Shown: positions 31,818 through 41,534 of the stretch, piece after piece
How positions within the stretch are numbered: the first letter of the stretch is position 1
Layout of the letters: the number at the start of each line of letters is the position of its first letter
Source of the DNA: Tupaia tana
Taxonomy: Eukaryota; Chordata; Mammalia; Scandentia; Tupaiidae
Direction of reading: 5' to 3'
Length of the DNA: 64,000 nucleotides
Assembly: GCA_026018925.1 (NCBI GenBank)
Contig: JAKSZU010000031.1
Coordinates: forward strand, 11,217,148 to 11,281,147
The notes under the pieces: generated by a model
What the model was told of the DNA's origin: nothing
Seen by the model: the letters and a program-made list of their open reading frames with translations, nothing else
Database searches by the model: none
Made by a program: the position numbers and the translations under genes

Positions 31818-31947
31818 TCTTTCTTTCACATTTATTTATCTTTTTTATTATTGTGATTTTTTTTCAAGCCACTGGGTCTGGGACTTGAACCCCAGTCAGC
31901 CATGTGGGAATCCAATGCCTTAATCGCCACATCCCCTGCCAGCCCCT
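31818..31947 (-). mobile_element. SINE A2, lacking the TC tract
   Basis: Tail TTATTTATC, then directly AAGCCACTGGGTCTGGGACTTGAACC and CCCTGCCAGCCCC. The central (GA)n part is gone. Confidence 0.75.
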
Positions 31948-32357
31948 ACTGCTTCCCTTAGAGAACTTAGGTTGGTTATTAGTCCTAGAATGTTGAAGCG
32001 CTTAGTTCTAAGTGTACAAAATGGCACGTCCCTGGATTTATTAAGGAAGCAAATATTACAGACTTCTGATGTCAAACTTTATTACAGTGAAAACCCACCA
32101 GATGTAAATACTGTGTGTAATTATTTGGCCACTTGTTCTGGCATGTACTAATTTCCTACCAGATGACGCAATTGCCCCTTGGGGAATTTCTTTGCAAGCT
32201 TCTATGAAAAAAAAAAAAAAAAGGAGAAACAGCAATGAGCAATATATCTAATGTGTTTACTTTTTCCCTCTAAAGACTCTGAAACAACTTTCTTTTCTCT
32301 TCCTGTTCCTTCTCTTTCACACTTGACCTGTGTGTGTGCATGTGTAAATTTTACATG
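31948..32357. other. Unique DNA
   Basis: A17 run at 32206-32222. Nothing else recognised up to the Tigger-like element. Confidence 0.45.
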
Positions 32358-32464
32358 CAGTGGATCCTCCATACCTGCAATTTCCACATGAACAGATTGA
32401 ACCAACTACAGATCAAAACTACTTTAGAAACAATGAGAAAACAGCATTAAAAATAGAAAGTACC

Positions 32465-32819
32465 GGGGTCGGCAGGTGGCATGGTGTTTAATATGATGGA
32501 CTCCCTCATGTCCAACCACGGTTCAAGTCCTAGACCTGGCAGCTTTCTTTCTTTTTTTATTTGGGAGAGGTTTTTGCTATAGGGCACGTGTGCTCACCAG
32601 AAAGACAAAGAGACAGAAAGCGAGACATCACCCTCTGGGGGGATGACTTCTCCACAATCCCTTCTCCTCCATTCTTCTCTCAGGATCTTGGGCACGCACA
32701 CACACGCGCCCAGAGTGAGTTTAAGCCACCGGGTCCGGGACTCGAACCACAGTCGACTACATGGGAGTCCAACAACATAGCCATTACGCCATCTGCTGGT
32801 CCTGCAGCTTGCTTTCTTA

Positions 32820-32851
<32 letters not shown>

Positions 32852-32923
32852 GTGTCTTTCTGTCTCTCTCTGATCAAATTAAATAATAATACAGAATAAA
32901 ATTAAATAAATAATTATTTTTTA
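32465..32923 (+). mobile_element. SINE A2 carrying a nested A1
   Basis: Left part 32465-32538 (GGTCGGCAGGTGGCATGG to CTAGACCTGG). Right part 32804-32923 (GCAGCTTGCTTTCTTAC, TC tract, TGATCAAATTAAATAAT). Outer aged TSD AAAAATAGAAAGT / AAAAACAGAAAGT. Confidence 0.85.
32554..32803 (-). mobile_element. SINE A1 nested in the A2
   Basis: 15-bp TSD GCAGCTTTCTTTCTT / GCAGCTTGCTTTCTT at 32539-32553 and 32804-32818. Full length, with CACCCTCTGGGGGGATG and CCATCTGCTGGTCC. Confidence 0.9.
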
Positions 32924-33150
32924 AAAACAGAAAGTGCTATGCTAACGACTTACATATCATTGACACTGGTTTAGTAAATGATGAGGCTGTTGGATAATAG
33001 CTAGAAATCTAGAAAGGATTTAAGATATTCAGGAGAATGTGTGCAGGTTATAAGCAAATACTGCACCATTTAATATACGGGGTGTGAGCCTCAGTGGAGA
33101 CCGGCGTCCCTGGGCGGGTGTGGAACCAACCACAGACACCCAGGGGCAGG

Positions 33151-33660
33151 TGCGTGTGTATGCATCCTTTATCATCCCACACGATGGCAGACAAACATAC
33201 TGCTTCCTGCGAGATTTCATTTCCATTGCTTTTTACTTCTATATCGCTGCATGAGTCATTCTTGCAAGATGGCATATTGACCTGTAAAAAGTGCATCATT
33301 TCTTCATTAGAAAAGTTAATCCATTAACATTCACGAGGGAAAGGAAGAAGCAAAACATTTAAGCGACTGGAAATGGAAAGAAATCTGTTGATTATAATGT
33401 ATATGGTCGTGTCTTTGGCTGGACCGACATGCAATGTATTCATGATGGCAAAATTCATTTGGTATGCTGCAATGATACACAGGGATTAAATCTAAAAAGC
33501 AAACAAGTTTATTTTTAATTTTTTAAAAGTATGCCACAGAAGTTTACCCCAAATGTGAATTGACTCATCCTGTGAGAATTTTATTCAACAACTTAAAACA
33601 AATCTATTTCACTTCCTCACTTTTAAAACCCAGCCTAGTGGATTCATCTAAAATGGTACT
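33151..33660. other. Unique DNA
   Basis: About 510 bp. No repeat family or gene recognised. Confidence 0.45.
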
Positions 33661-33922
33661 GAGAGCACAGATGACATAATTGTTACATCACTGGATTCCC
33701 TTGCAGTCGAATGTGGTTCGAATCCCAGTCCCAATGGCCTAAGACTCACCCAGGTGCATGTGCATGCATGCTTAAAATCCCAAGAGGAAAATGGAGGAGA
33801 AGGAATTGCAACATGGCCTTCCCCCTGGGTGGATGGGACGATGTCTCGCTTTCTGTCTTTGTTTCTCCAATGAGTGCATATGCCCTATAGCAAAAAATCT
33901 CTCTAAAAAAATAAATAAATAA
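33661..33922 (+). mobile_element. SINE A1
   Basis: CACAGATGACATAATTG head, B box GGTTCGAATCC, GCATATGCCCTATAGC end, AAATAAATAAATAAA tail. Confidence 0.8.
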
Positions 33923-33933
33923 AAAGACATCAA

Positions 33934-33937
<4 letters not shown>

Positions 33938-33974
<37 letters not shown>

Positions 33975-34207
33975 CATTGGAGAGGTTTTTGCTATAGGGC
34001 ACTCACCAGAAAGGCAAAGAGCAAGAAATCAACCCCCAAGGGGGATAGCCACGCCGCAATCCCTTCTCCTCCATTCTCCTCTCGGGATCTTGGGCACACA
34101 CGTACATGCACCTGGCGTGAGTTTAAGCCACCGGATCCAGGGCTTGAACCATGGTCAACTACATGGGAGTCCAGCGACATAGCCATTACTTCAACTGCTG
34201 ATCCCCA
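33938..34207 (-). mobile_element. SINE A1 with (ATT)n tail
   Basis: The tail side is an (ATT)n run at 33937-33974 in place of plain T. GGGCACTCACC (the CGTGTGC part is missing), CGCCGCAATCCC, head CAACTGCTGATCCCC. AAATTATT on both sides may be the TSD. Confidence 0.85.
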
Positions 34208-34212
34208 AAAGG

Positions 34213-34880
34213 TATTAAATTATTGATGTGATGTGCTCTTTTTCTTTTCTTCCTTTCTTATTTTTTCCTTTTTTTTTTTTTTTTAATGTTTGTTTAAGAG
34301 GCTCAAAAGACACCAACCACTTGTGTGATGGCACTTTGGCTCCCAGTCCCCAATCCTCCCAGCACAGCAGACAGGACAAGACCTGGACAAGAGCCACCTG
34401 CTCGCAGTAATTGGCTGCGTGATGGAGAAGAATGGACCCTGCAGAGCCTCCCTTTTCTGCAAACGCATTCTTTTCTTTCCTGCCAACATATCCGTCTTTA
34501 TTCGCTTCCCCCTGCAGTCGATAGCAACGGGGCCGTGTGATTGGAATATCAATGCAAGCTCTTTGTAGAAAGAACTCTCTGTTCGTCAGAGACTCGAAAT
34601 GCGCACCCTTTCTTGCTATGAACTGAACAGGAACTCCGGACATGACTCGGTCCCTGTGAGCGTACATAAGCCGCAGACAGAAGCGGGGAACCGGAGGGCC
34701 GACCTCCCACTCTGACGCTCGCCACCACGTGCAGAGGCCCTGGTGGAGGCTGTGGGTCCCAACGAGGGCTGTGTGACACAGTGACAGAGCTTCCTGGCCT
34801 TGTCTATCTTGGGGTAGCTTCATTTTTTGCAACAGGTGATGCAAAATCAGCAGATCTGTAATATAAAAACATCCAAGGGG
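34213..34880. other. Unique DNA, moderately CpG-rich
   Basis: T-run at 34269-34284. The 269-codon minus frame 34215-35024 crosses this segment and a SINE pair. It includes a poly-Lys C terminus and no domain that I recognise, so it is treated as chance. Confidence 0.45.
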
Positions 34881-35392
34881 GGAGCTAGCAGGTAGCATGG
34901 AGGTGAAGGCTCTGGATACCGCATGACCAACAGCTGGTTTGAGTCTCAGGCCCGGTGGCTTGAAAAATCGCCACACAGAGGGGAACCAGCAGTTAGCATA
35001 ATGGTTATGTTGCTGGACTCCCACGTAGTCGACCGCGGTTCGTGTCCCGGACCCGGTGGCTTAAACTCACGCCGGGCGCGTGTGCGTGCGTGCCCAAGAT
35101 CCCGAGAGGAGAATGGAGGAGAAGGGATTGCGGCGTGACCATCCCCCCTGGGGGGTGATTTCTCGCTGTCTGTCTCTCTGTCTCTCTCTGTCTGTCTGGT
35201 GAGTACACGCGCCCTATAGTGAAAACCTCTCAAAAAAAAAAGAAAAATCACGCCACACATGTGGGTGTGTGTCCCAAATCAAGAGAGGCAGATGGAGGAG
35301 AAGGAATGGTGGTGTGTGATCTCTCACTTTCCCTATCACCATCTCTGTCTCTTTCCAGCAAGTGCACATCCTCTGAGGGAAAAACCTCTTAA
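34881..35392 (+). mobile_element. SINE A3 split by an A1b
   Basis: Left part 34881-34977 (GCTAGCAGGTAGCATGG, GGTTTGAGTCTC, GGTGGCTTG). Right part 35243-35392 (CATGTGGGTGTGTGTCCC, AGATGGAGGAGAAGG, end CACATCCTCTGAGG). Confidence 0.8.
34978..35242 (+). mobile_element. SINE A1b nested in the A3
   Basis: GGGAACCAGCAGTTAGCATAATGG, GGTTCGTGTCCCGG, CCCCCCTGGGGGG, GCGCCCTATAGTGAAAACC. TSD AAAAATC(AC)GCCACACA on both sides (34963-34977, 35243-35259). Confidence 0.92.
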
Positions 35393-35402
35393 AAGAAAAG
35401 GG

Positions 35403-35698
35403 GAAGGTGGTTGGCTACCAGGTGGCATGGTGGTTAAGATGCTGGACTCCCACATGACCCATGGTGGTTTGAGTACCAGACCCAGCAGCTTGAAACTCAC
35501 GCTGGGCACATGTGTATGCATGTCCAAAATCCCAAGAGGGGATGGAGGAGAAGAGATTGTGGTATGGTCATCCCCCTGGGGTATGATTTCTCATTTTTCT
35601 TCCCTCTTTCTCTCTCTGTCTCTCTAGGGAGAACACGCACACACCCTATAGCAAAAACAAAACAAAACAAAACAAAAATCTAAACTTAAAAAAAAGAA
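35403..35698 (+). mobile_element. SINE A3 with (AAAAC)n tail
   Basis: CAGGTGGCATGGTGGTTAAG head, GCTTGAAACTCACGCTGGG, CCCCCTGGGG, end ACACCCTATAGC followed by (AAAAC)4-5. Confidence 0.85.
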
Positions 35699-35779
35699 AT
35701 AAATGAATAGCAGGTGCTATTCAGAGAAATGAAAGAGAAGATTATACTACGGGGTACAAGAAGGTATTTGCCTCATTCT

Positions 35780-36065
35780 GTTGTATGCAGTGTGGCTGAT
35801 AAAGAGCACACGTGTATTACTCACCATTCCGGAAGCTGGAAGTTCAAACTCGAGAAGTGGTAGGTTTCACATCTGGTAGGGACCCACTTCCTGGCTCATA
35901 AACGGGGCCTTCTCTATGGGTCTTCACCTGGTAAAAGGGGGCCATGGTGCTTCCTGGGGACCCTTTTATGATGACACTAACCCTATCCATGGGGCTCCAT
36001 CTCACCATCAAATCACCTCTAAAGGGTCTCGCCTCCTCCTAGCCTTCTCTTGGGAGTTAGCGTCA
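35780..36065 (-). mobile_element. MLT1/MST-type MaLR LTR fragment
   Basis: On +: CATTCCGGAAGCTGGAAGTT, CACTTCCTGGCTCATAAACGG, GGGTCTTCACCTGGT, CCTTTTATGATGACACTAACCC, CACCATCAAATCACCTC, which is a reversed MaLR LTR pattern. Confidence 0.65.
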
Positions 36066-36131
36066 AATAGGGGGAAGCCTGCAGCTGGAATAAGAGTATG
36101 CCCTTGGGTTCCTGGGATGCAAAGATGATGC

Positions 36132-36315
36132 CAGCAGGTGGCATGGTAGTTAAGGCACTGGACTCCCACATGACCAACCATGGTTCAAGTCCCAGACCTG
36201 CTTTCTCACTTTTCCTCTCTCTCTTTCTTTCTTCTCTCTCTGGTGAGTACATGTGCCTTATAGGAAAATTTTTAAAATAATAATAATAAAATTGAACGAA
36301 TAATTCCTTAAAAAT
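36132..36315 (+). mobile_element. SINE A2/A1 hybrid
   Basis: CAGCAGGTGGCATGGTAG head, CTGCTTTCTCAC, GGTGAGTACATGTGCC end, AATAATAATAATAAA tail. TSD AAAGATGATGCCA / AAAAATGATGCCA. Confidence 0.88.
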
Positions 36316-36330
36316 AAAAATGATGCCAAC

Positions 36331-36744
36331 AGCCCACTGTTACCACAGGTCTCAAGGGATTTAGAAAGATAACGTGGTGCCCCATATGAGTTCACGGCCG
36401 GTTCATACAGCACCAAGCAGACATGATCAAAAGTTGGCGAGAGTCAGAAAATGAAGAGTCAAACTCTGGCGACTCCAAATGTGGAAATCACACGTGGTGA
36501 AATGCAAAATAATCATGCTGGCTGTATTTAAGGAAATGGGAGCCGATGTGGAACCTAAGTGAGAGACAAGAAGGTGAAAAGATCTGGAGACCTACCAGGT
36601 CTACCCAGGTAGGGTGAGATAAAGGAACGGAAAACTAAAATGTGAGGTTCCGAATATGGAGCCCAAAATAAAGGCTAAAATGTAGTTATTCAAGGCTTTA
36701 AGAGGAAAGCTAAAAAAATAGGGTGCATGGGAAACTATCTTTTA
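36331..36744. other. Unique DNA
   Basis: About 410 bp, no recognised repeat or gene. Confidence 0.45.
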
Positions 36745-36832
36745 AGTTGTCCTTCTCTCTCACTATCTCTGTGTCTCTCTCTGGGGAGCCCACACATACT
36801 ATGACAAAAACATAAAAAAATAAGTAAATAAG
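36745..36832 (+). mobile_element. Family A 3' end only
   Basis: TCCTTCTCTCTCACTATCTC, GGGGAGCCCACACATACTATGAC, AAATAAGTAAATAAGT tail. A heavily 5'-truncated copy. Confidence 0.6.
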
Positions 36833-36834
36833 TA

Positions 36835-37102
36835 AGGCTAGCAGACGGCGTCATGGTTACATCACTGGCTTCCCATGTAGTTGGCCAGGATTTGAGTCTT
36901 GGATGTGGCGGCTTAGAACTCACTCCAGGTGCATGTCTGTGCATTCCCAAAATCCCAAGAGGAGGATTGAAGAAGGGATTGTGGCATGGTCATCCCCCCG
37001 GGGGTGATTGGTGATTTCTCACTTTCTGTCTCTCTGCACATCTCCCTCTTTCCAGTGAGCACACGTGCTCTACTGCAAAAATCTCTTTAAAAACAAAACA
37101 GA
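36835..37102 (+). mobile_element. SINE A1
   Basis: CAGACGGCGTCATGG head, GCGGCTTAGAACTCAC, CCCCCCGGGGGTGATTGGTGATTTC (the TGATT part is duplicated), end GTGCTCTACTGC. Confidence 0.82.
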
Positions 37103-37154
37103 ACAAACTTTGTGGGTAAGGACTACATCAACACAGTCAGAAATAATTCATGAC

Positions 37155-37316
37155 GGGGCTGGCAGGTGGTGTGGCAGTTAAAGGTGGTGGACTCCCACAT
37201 GGCGAACTGTGGTTCGAGTCCTGGACATGGTGGCTTGCTTTCTCACCTTCTCTTTCTCTCTCTCTCTGGTCAAATTAATAATAATAATAATAACAAATAA
37301 AATTAAATAAAAAGGG
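37155..37316 (+). mobile_element. SINE A2
   Basis: GGCTGGCAGGTGGTGTGGCAG, B box GGTTCGAGTCC, GGTCAAATTAATAATAATAATAA tail. TSD AAATAATTCATGA at 37141-37153 and 37317-37329. Confidence 0.92.
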
Positions 37317-37378
37317 AAATAATTCATGATAACACAGCTAAAAAATACAAAACACTCTTAAAAAAAATGAAGAAGTAA

Positions 37379-37603
37379 GGGACCAGCAAATGGCATAATG
37401 ATCATGTCCCTGGACTTCCATATAATCAACTGAAGTTTGAGTCCCAGACCAAGTGGCGTGTGTGTGCAAGCTCAAAATGCTAAGAGGAGAATGGAGGAGA
37501 AAGGATTGTGGCATGGCTATCCCTCTTGGGGGGTGGTGATTTCTCACTTTCTGTCTCTCTGACGCGTGCAAGTGCCCTATCACAAAAATCCCTTTAAAAA
37601 AAG
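37379..37603 (+). mobile_element. SINE A1, short internal deletion
   Basis: GGGACCAGCAAATGGCATAATG, GTGGCGTGTGTGTGC (the CTTAAACTCACGCCGG part is missing), GTGCCCTATCAC end. Confidence 0.82.
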
Positions 37604-37639
37604 AAAAAAAAATCACTGACTAGATACACAAAGACATTT

Positions 37640-37770
37640 CAAAATGGAATTAAAACATCAGTTTACATTGGTACAAACATTTTTTTAAATCGATGCATAG
37701 CTTTTTTAAAAAATTGCATTTTTTTCATGAACTTTTTGCAAGCCTCTAATATACATGCAAACGCTTTGGA
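37640..37770 (+). mobile_element. Mariner-like MITE (Hsmar2/MARNA-like)
   Basis: AAAATGGAATTAAAACATCAG, TTTAAATCGATGCATAGC and TTTTTTCATGAACTTTTTGC with self-complementary ends. Relative of 20516-20660. Confidence 0.55.
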
Positions 37771-38020
37771 TTAACCTAATTTGTTTCATTTTTATGTTTG
37801 CTTCTAAGACCATAAGTTATTGGATTTTCAGTGCTATTACCCAGTTTTATTACTATTCTTGCTGTTTCAATAAATTACCTGCTCTTATCAAGATTATGTG
37901 GCCAGCTTTGTCCTGCGGGTCTTTCTGAGATCGTTTTCCTTTGTGAAAATGCCTCACATTGAGAGATCTATGGATGGTAGACTGGGCTGATGCAAAATAG
38001 AAAGCCAATGCACACAAGGT

Positions 38021-38281
38021 TTTTTTCTTTTTTGGAGAGGTTTTAGCTATAGGGCACATGCCCTCACCAGAAAGACAGAGGGAGACAGACAGAAAGCGAG
38101 AAATCACCCCCCAGGGGGATGGCCATGCTGCAATCCCTTCTCCTCCATTCTCCTCTCGGGATCTTGGGCACACACGCACATGTGCCCGGCGTGAGTTTTA
38201 AGCCACCGGGTCTGGGACGTGAACCACGGTCGATTACGTGGGAGTCCAGCAACATAGCCATTACGCTAACTGCTGGTTCCC
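38021..38281 (-). mobile_element. SINE A1b
   Basis: Head TTAGCGTAATGG and GGTTCACGTCCC on the minus strand, palindrome CACCCCCCAGGGGGATGG. Lies next to an older head fragment. Confidence 0.88.
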
Positions 38282-38282
38282 A

Positions 38283-38383
38283 ACAGTTTTTTAAAGTTTT
38301 AAGTTGCTGGGTCTGGGACTCGAACTACAGTTCACTGTGTGGAAGACCAGCGACATAACCATTACACCACCTAATCCTAGTCC
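38283..38383 (-). mobile_element. SINE A1 head fragment
   Basis: AAGTTGCTGGGTCTGGGACTCGAACTACAG and GACATAACCATTACACCACC. Body missing. Possibly the target of the adjacent A1b. Confidence 0.65.
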
Positions 38384-38861
38384 CATCCTTTCAACACTTT
38401 ATTTGGTTTTTCTGTGCTTCCAGGATTGTAGCTGAGCTGAGGATTGGTTCTCAATCTGGAGTTTTCCCAGATGGTTCCGTGTGTCATACAGAAAGACTGG
38501 GAATTTCCTGCCCACCCAGCGGCACAGTCCCTGGGATGTGGCTTAATCCCACTGACTACACACTTTGTGACAAAATTCCATTGGTTTGGTCTACCCCGAG
38601 ACACTGTGTTCTGACCCCCCAACTGGCGTGGGGTGAATATCTGCCCATCTGTATTAGCTTCCTTCGTCTGCTATAACAAATAAGCACACCTGTCGTGGAT
38701 AAAGCAATAGAGATGTATTCTCTTCCTTTTCTGGTGTTCAGTGCTCTGACATAAAACTCCCCAGGTCTTCGTTCTTACTGGAGGAATTTAGAGGATAATC
38801 CATCTCCTTGCACTTTCTATATTCTTGGATGCCACATTCTCCGCTCATTTCCCCCTTCCAG

Positions 38862-39043
38862 TATTTTTTAAATGATTATTTATTTAGTGTTATTTAATAT
38901 TTTTTTTAATTTGCTATAGGACACATGTGCTCACCAGAGATAGTGAGAGAGACACAAACACACACAGAGGGTCCAAGACTCAAACCGCAGTCGGCCATAT
39001 GGGAGTCCAGCACCTTAACCACCATGCCACCAGCAGCCCCTCT
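38862..39043 (-). mobile_element. SINE A2 inside the LTR
   Basis: TTATTTATTTAGTGTTATTTAAT tail, TTTGCTATAGGACACATGTGC box, ACACACAGAGGG, head CCATGCCACCAGCAGCCCC. Confidence 0.8.
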
Positions 39044-39209
39044 CCTTCCATTGTTACAGCTAGCAATGCCTCATCAAGATTTTTGCAGACAGCCTTATGT
39101 TGGAGTCCAACTATCCTGCCTCCGTTTTCTTCACTGCAGAATCCTTGTGGTGACTTGGGTTCACTTGAGCAATTCAGGATAATTTTCCCATTTCAAGGTC
39201 TCCGTTTAG

Positions 39210-39450
39210 CGCTCAGGGGCTGGTGCAGAGTTAATGCAACTGGACCTACACGGGAGAGGTCCTGGGTTTGCATTCCAGGACCCCCCAGAGCCTGCCAAGC
39301 ACACACTGGTGCCCAGGATCTTGGGCCAGCTGTAACTAGATAGCGAATTGGAGAGTGGAGACCTTTATGGGGGATGCCTGTCTCTCTGCATCTCTGTCTA
39401 TTTATCTCTCTGTCTCCCTCATAGGAAAAATAAATTTAAAAATCTTAATT
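39210..39450 (+). mobile_element. SINE B inside the LTR
   Basis: CAGGGGCTGGTGCAGAG, GGTCCTGGGTTTGCATTCC as B-box-like part, CAGGATCTTGGGCCAGC, TCTCTCTGTCTCCCTCATAGG end, AAAAATAAATTTAAAAATC tail. The clearest + strand B copy. Confidence 0.65.
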
Positions 39451-39569
39451 AATTCACATCTTATAACTCCATGCCTGTTAACATGTTCATAGATTCCGGT
39501 GAATTGGATATGGATAGATTTGGGAAGAAGGGATATTATTCTACCTACCATGCAGGTGCAATCCTGCAG

Positions 39570-39714
39570 TTTATGAGACTCGCGTATTTACTGAGAGAGT
39601 AGGTTTTGGGTGCTCTTACTATAAAAATTAAAAAGTAACCATCGGAGGTGATGGATATGTTAATTTGGTTGACTGGAGTCATTATGTCACTGCGTGTGTA
39701 TCCACACATCATGG
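39570..39714 (+). mobile_element. L1 3'UTR fragment, first part
   Basis: TAAAAAGTAACCATCGGAGG, GATGGATATGTTAATTTGG, TTGACTGGAGTCATTATGTC matches the conserved 3'UTR of older L1 elements. It continues at 40667 beyond a SINE cluster. Confidence 0.65.
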
Positions 39715-39936
39715 AGGGGCCAGTTGCAGTGGCACAGACAGTGCGTTCACATGGGATGCTGGAAGTCATACGGGAGGTCCAGGTTGGAGTTCCACACCAA
39801 CGTGAACATGCCTGGTGTGCTTGCAGATGCCTGTCGTCCTGGTTGATTGAATGACTGGGGGGAAATTATGACGTAGTAAGACTCTAGCAGGAATGTCTAC
39901 TTTTGATTTTCTCCATCTCTGCCTAAAAGAAAAAAA
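39715..39936 (+). mobile_element. SINE B
   Basis: GGGGCCAGTTGCAGTGGCACAG head, GGAGGTCCAGGTTGGAGTTCC, GGTGTGCTTGCAGATG, TCTCCATCTCTGCCT end. Confidence 0.6.
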
Positions 39937-39940
39937 ACTG

Positions 39941-40032
39941 GGGGCCAGCAGGTGGCATGGTAGTTAGGACTCCGATTCCCATATAGCTGACTGCAGTTCA
40001 AGTCCTGGACTTGGTGGCTTGCTTTCTCACTT

Positions 40033-40095
<63 letters not shown>

Positions 40096-40139
40096 ATCTC
40101 TCTTGCTCTCTCTGGTCAAATAGAAGAAGGAATAAAATT
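39941..40139 (+). mobile_element. SINE A2 with long (TC)n
   Basis: GGGGGCCAGCAGGTGGCATGG head, GGTGGCTTGCTTTCTCAC, (TC)n at about 40031-40085, GGTCAAATAGAAG end. Confidence 0.85.
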
Positions 40140-40605
40140 AGGGCTGGCAGGTGGCATGATGGTTAAGACACTGGACTCCTTTGGCTGACTGTCTTGGAGT
40201 CCCAGACCTGGCACCTTGCTTCTTCACTTTCCCTCTCTCTCTTTGTCTCTCTTTTTTTTTCTTTTTTGGAGAGGTTTTTTGCTATAGGGCGTGTGCACTC
40301 GCCAGACAGACAGAGAGAGACATAGAGACAGAAAGCGAGAAATCACCCCCCAGGGGGGATGGTCACGCTGCAATCCCTTCTCCTCCATTCTCCTCTCGGG
40401 ATCTTGGGCACGCACGCACACGCGCCCGGCGTGAGTTGTAAGCCACCGGGTCCGAGACGCGAGCCGCGGTCGACTACGTGGGAGTCCAGCGACATAGCCA
40501 TTACGCTAACTGCTGGTTCCCTCTTTGTCTCTCTTTGATCAAACTAAAAGTAATGATAATGATAATAAATTAAGTGAATGATTCTTTAGAAAAAAAAAAA
40601 AGAAG
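40140..40605 (+). mobile_element. SINE A2 split by an A1b
   Basis: Left part 40140-40254 (GGGCTGGCAGGTGGCATG to CTCTTTGTCTCTC). Right part 40521-40605 with TTGATCAAACTAAAAG and ATGATTCTTTAG tail. Follows the previous A2 without a spacer. Confidence 0.85.
40255..40520 (-). mobile_element. SINE A1b nested in the A2
   Basis: Perfect 16-bp TSD CTCTTTGTCTCTCTTT at 40239-40254 and 40521-40536. CpG-rich, B box variant GGCTCGCGTCTCGG, head TTAGCGTAATGG. Confidence 0.93.
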
Positions 40606-40659
40606 AAGAAATACAATTAAATAAATAATTACTTAAAAATTTAAAAAAAAAAAAACCTT

Positions 40660-40765
40660 TATTTTTACACCTTGAACATGTACAATAAAAGAGTTGGGAA
40701 AATTTGATAAGGATTTTTAAGTCATGCAAAAAGCATAACAAAGACAATACTAAAACGAGTTCATG
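40660..40765 (+). mobile_element. L1 3'UTR fragment, second part
   Basis: ACACCTTGAACATGTACAATAAAAG resembles the terminal L1 3'UTR (TACACCTTAAATATATACAATT type). It probably joins 39714 across about 950 bp of SINEs. Weak beyond 40700. Confidence 0.45.
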
Positions 40766-40767
40766 TC

Positions 40768-41035
40768 AAGACCAGCAGATGGTGTAATACTTACATCACT
40801 GGACTTGACTGCCGTTCAAGTCCCAGATCCAGTGGCTTGAAACTCACGCCAGGCATGTGTGTGTGTATGTGTGTGTGTATGTGTGTGCCAGAATCAGAAT
40901 TCTAAGAGAAGAATGGAAGAGAAGGGATTGTGGTGTGGTCATCTCCTCTGGGGGGTGATTTCTCACCTTCTGTCTCTCTGTCTCTGTCTCTCTTGTGAGC
41001 ACCCACCCTATAGCAAAAATCTCTCTTAAAAATAA
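40768..41035 (+). mobile_element. SINE A1, first unit of a tandem pair
   Basis: GACCAGCAGATGGTGTAATAC, a 12-bp loss between CACTGGACT and TGACTGC, GTGTGTGTATG repeat, end ACCCTATAGC. Followed directly by another A1. Confidence 0.85.
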
Positions 41036-41332
41036 GAGACCAGCAGTTGTCAAAATGGCTATGTCTCTGGACTCCTATGTACTCGATCGCGGTTTGAGTT
41101 CCAGATCCGGTGGCTTAGACTCATGCTGGGTGTGTGTGCATGCATGCCCAAGATCCCAAGAGGAGAATGGAGGAAAAGGGATTGTGGAGTGGCCATCCTC
41201 CCCCCACACACACTGGTGGTGATTTCTCGCTTTCTGTCTGCCTCTCTTTGTCTTTCTGGTGAACTCAAGTGCCCTATAGCAAAAAGCTCTCCAAAAATAA
41301 AATAAGCAAATAAAAATAAATACATAAATAAA
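41036..41332 (+). mobile_element. SINE A1, second unit of a tandem pair
   Basis: AGACCAGCAGTTGTCAAAATGG, CATCCTCCCCCCACACACAC in the palindrome, TGCCCTATAGC, AAATAAATACATAAATAAA tail. TSD GAGTTCATGTC flanks the pair as a whole (40757-40767, 41333-41343). Confidence 0.85.
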
Positions 41333-41534
41333 GAGTTCATGTCTGCTGTCATGAGAATTACATGCCTCTACATGCATAAAGACCTGCAATGTGGTATAAA
41401 CCGCCTGTGAGAAATGATTCTACCGTCCCTGGGCCCTCCTAAACAGTTTGCTACATCCTTAAAAGCCACTTCGATGAGTAGCCAGGAGCACCTTAATCCA
41501 TGCTTCTGTCCCACATCATAGATGCTCTTTTAGC

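Larger units (their letters stand above)
32358..33145 (+). mobile_element. Tigger/pogo-type DNA transposon, split
   Basis: Left part: GCAGTGGATCCTCCATACCTG, AATTTCCACATGAACAGATTG, AACCAACTACAGATC. Right part after the SINEs: AGATATTCAGGAGAATGTGTG, CAGGTTATAAGCAAATACTGC, ACCATTTAATATACGGGG, GGAACCAACCACAGACACC. This is the order of a non-autonomous Tigger-like repeat (TCCGTATCCGCGGGTTC ... CGCGGATACCGAGG type). The exact name is uncertain. The SINE complex occupies 32465-32923. Confidence 0.7.
38645..39562 (-). mobile_element. MaLR/MLT1-like LTR, split by two SINEs
   Basis: On +: TGTATTAGCTTCCTTCGTCTG and TATAACAAATAAGCACACC at one end, GGTGACTTGGGTTCACTTG, AATTCAGGATAATTTTCCC and CATTTCAAGGTC in the middle, and CATAGATTCCGGTGAATTGG ... 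ATTCTACCTACCATGCA at the other. SINEs at 38862-39043 and 39210-39450 interrupt it. Confidence 0.65.

Noticed and set aside
34215..35024. 269-codon minus frame
   Set aside because: Crosses two SINEs and a T-run, ends in a poly-Lys/Glu tail and shows no domain. Length is explained by the biased composition.
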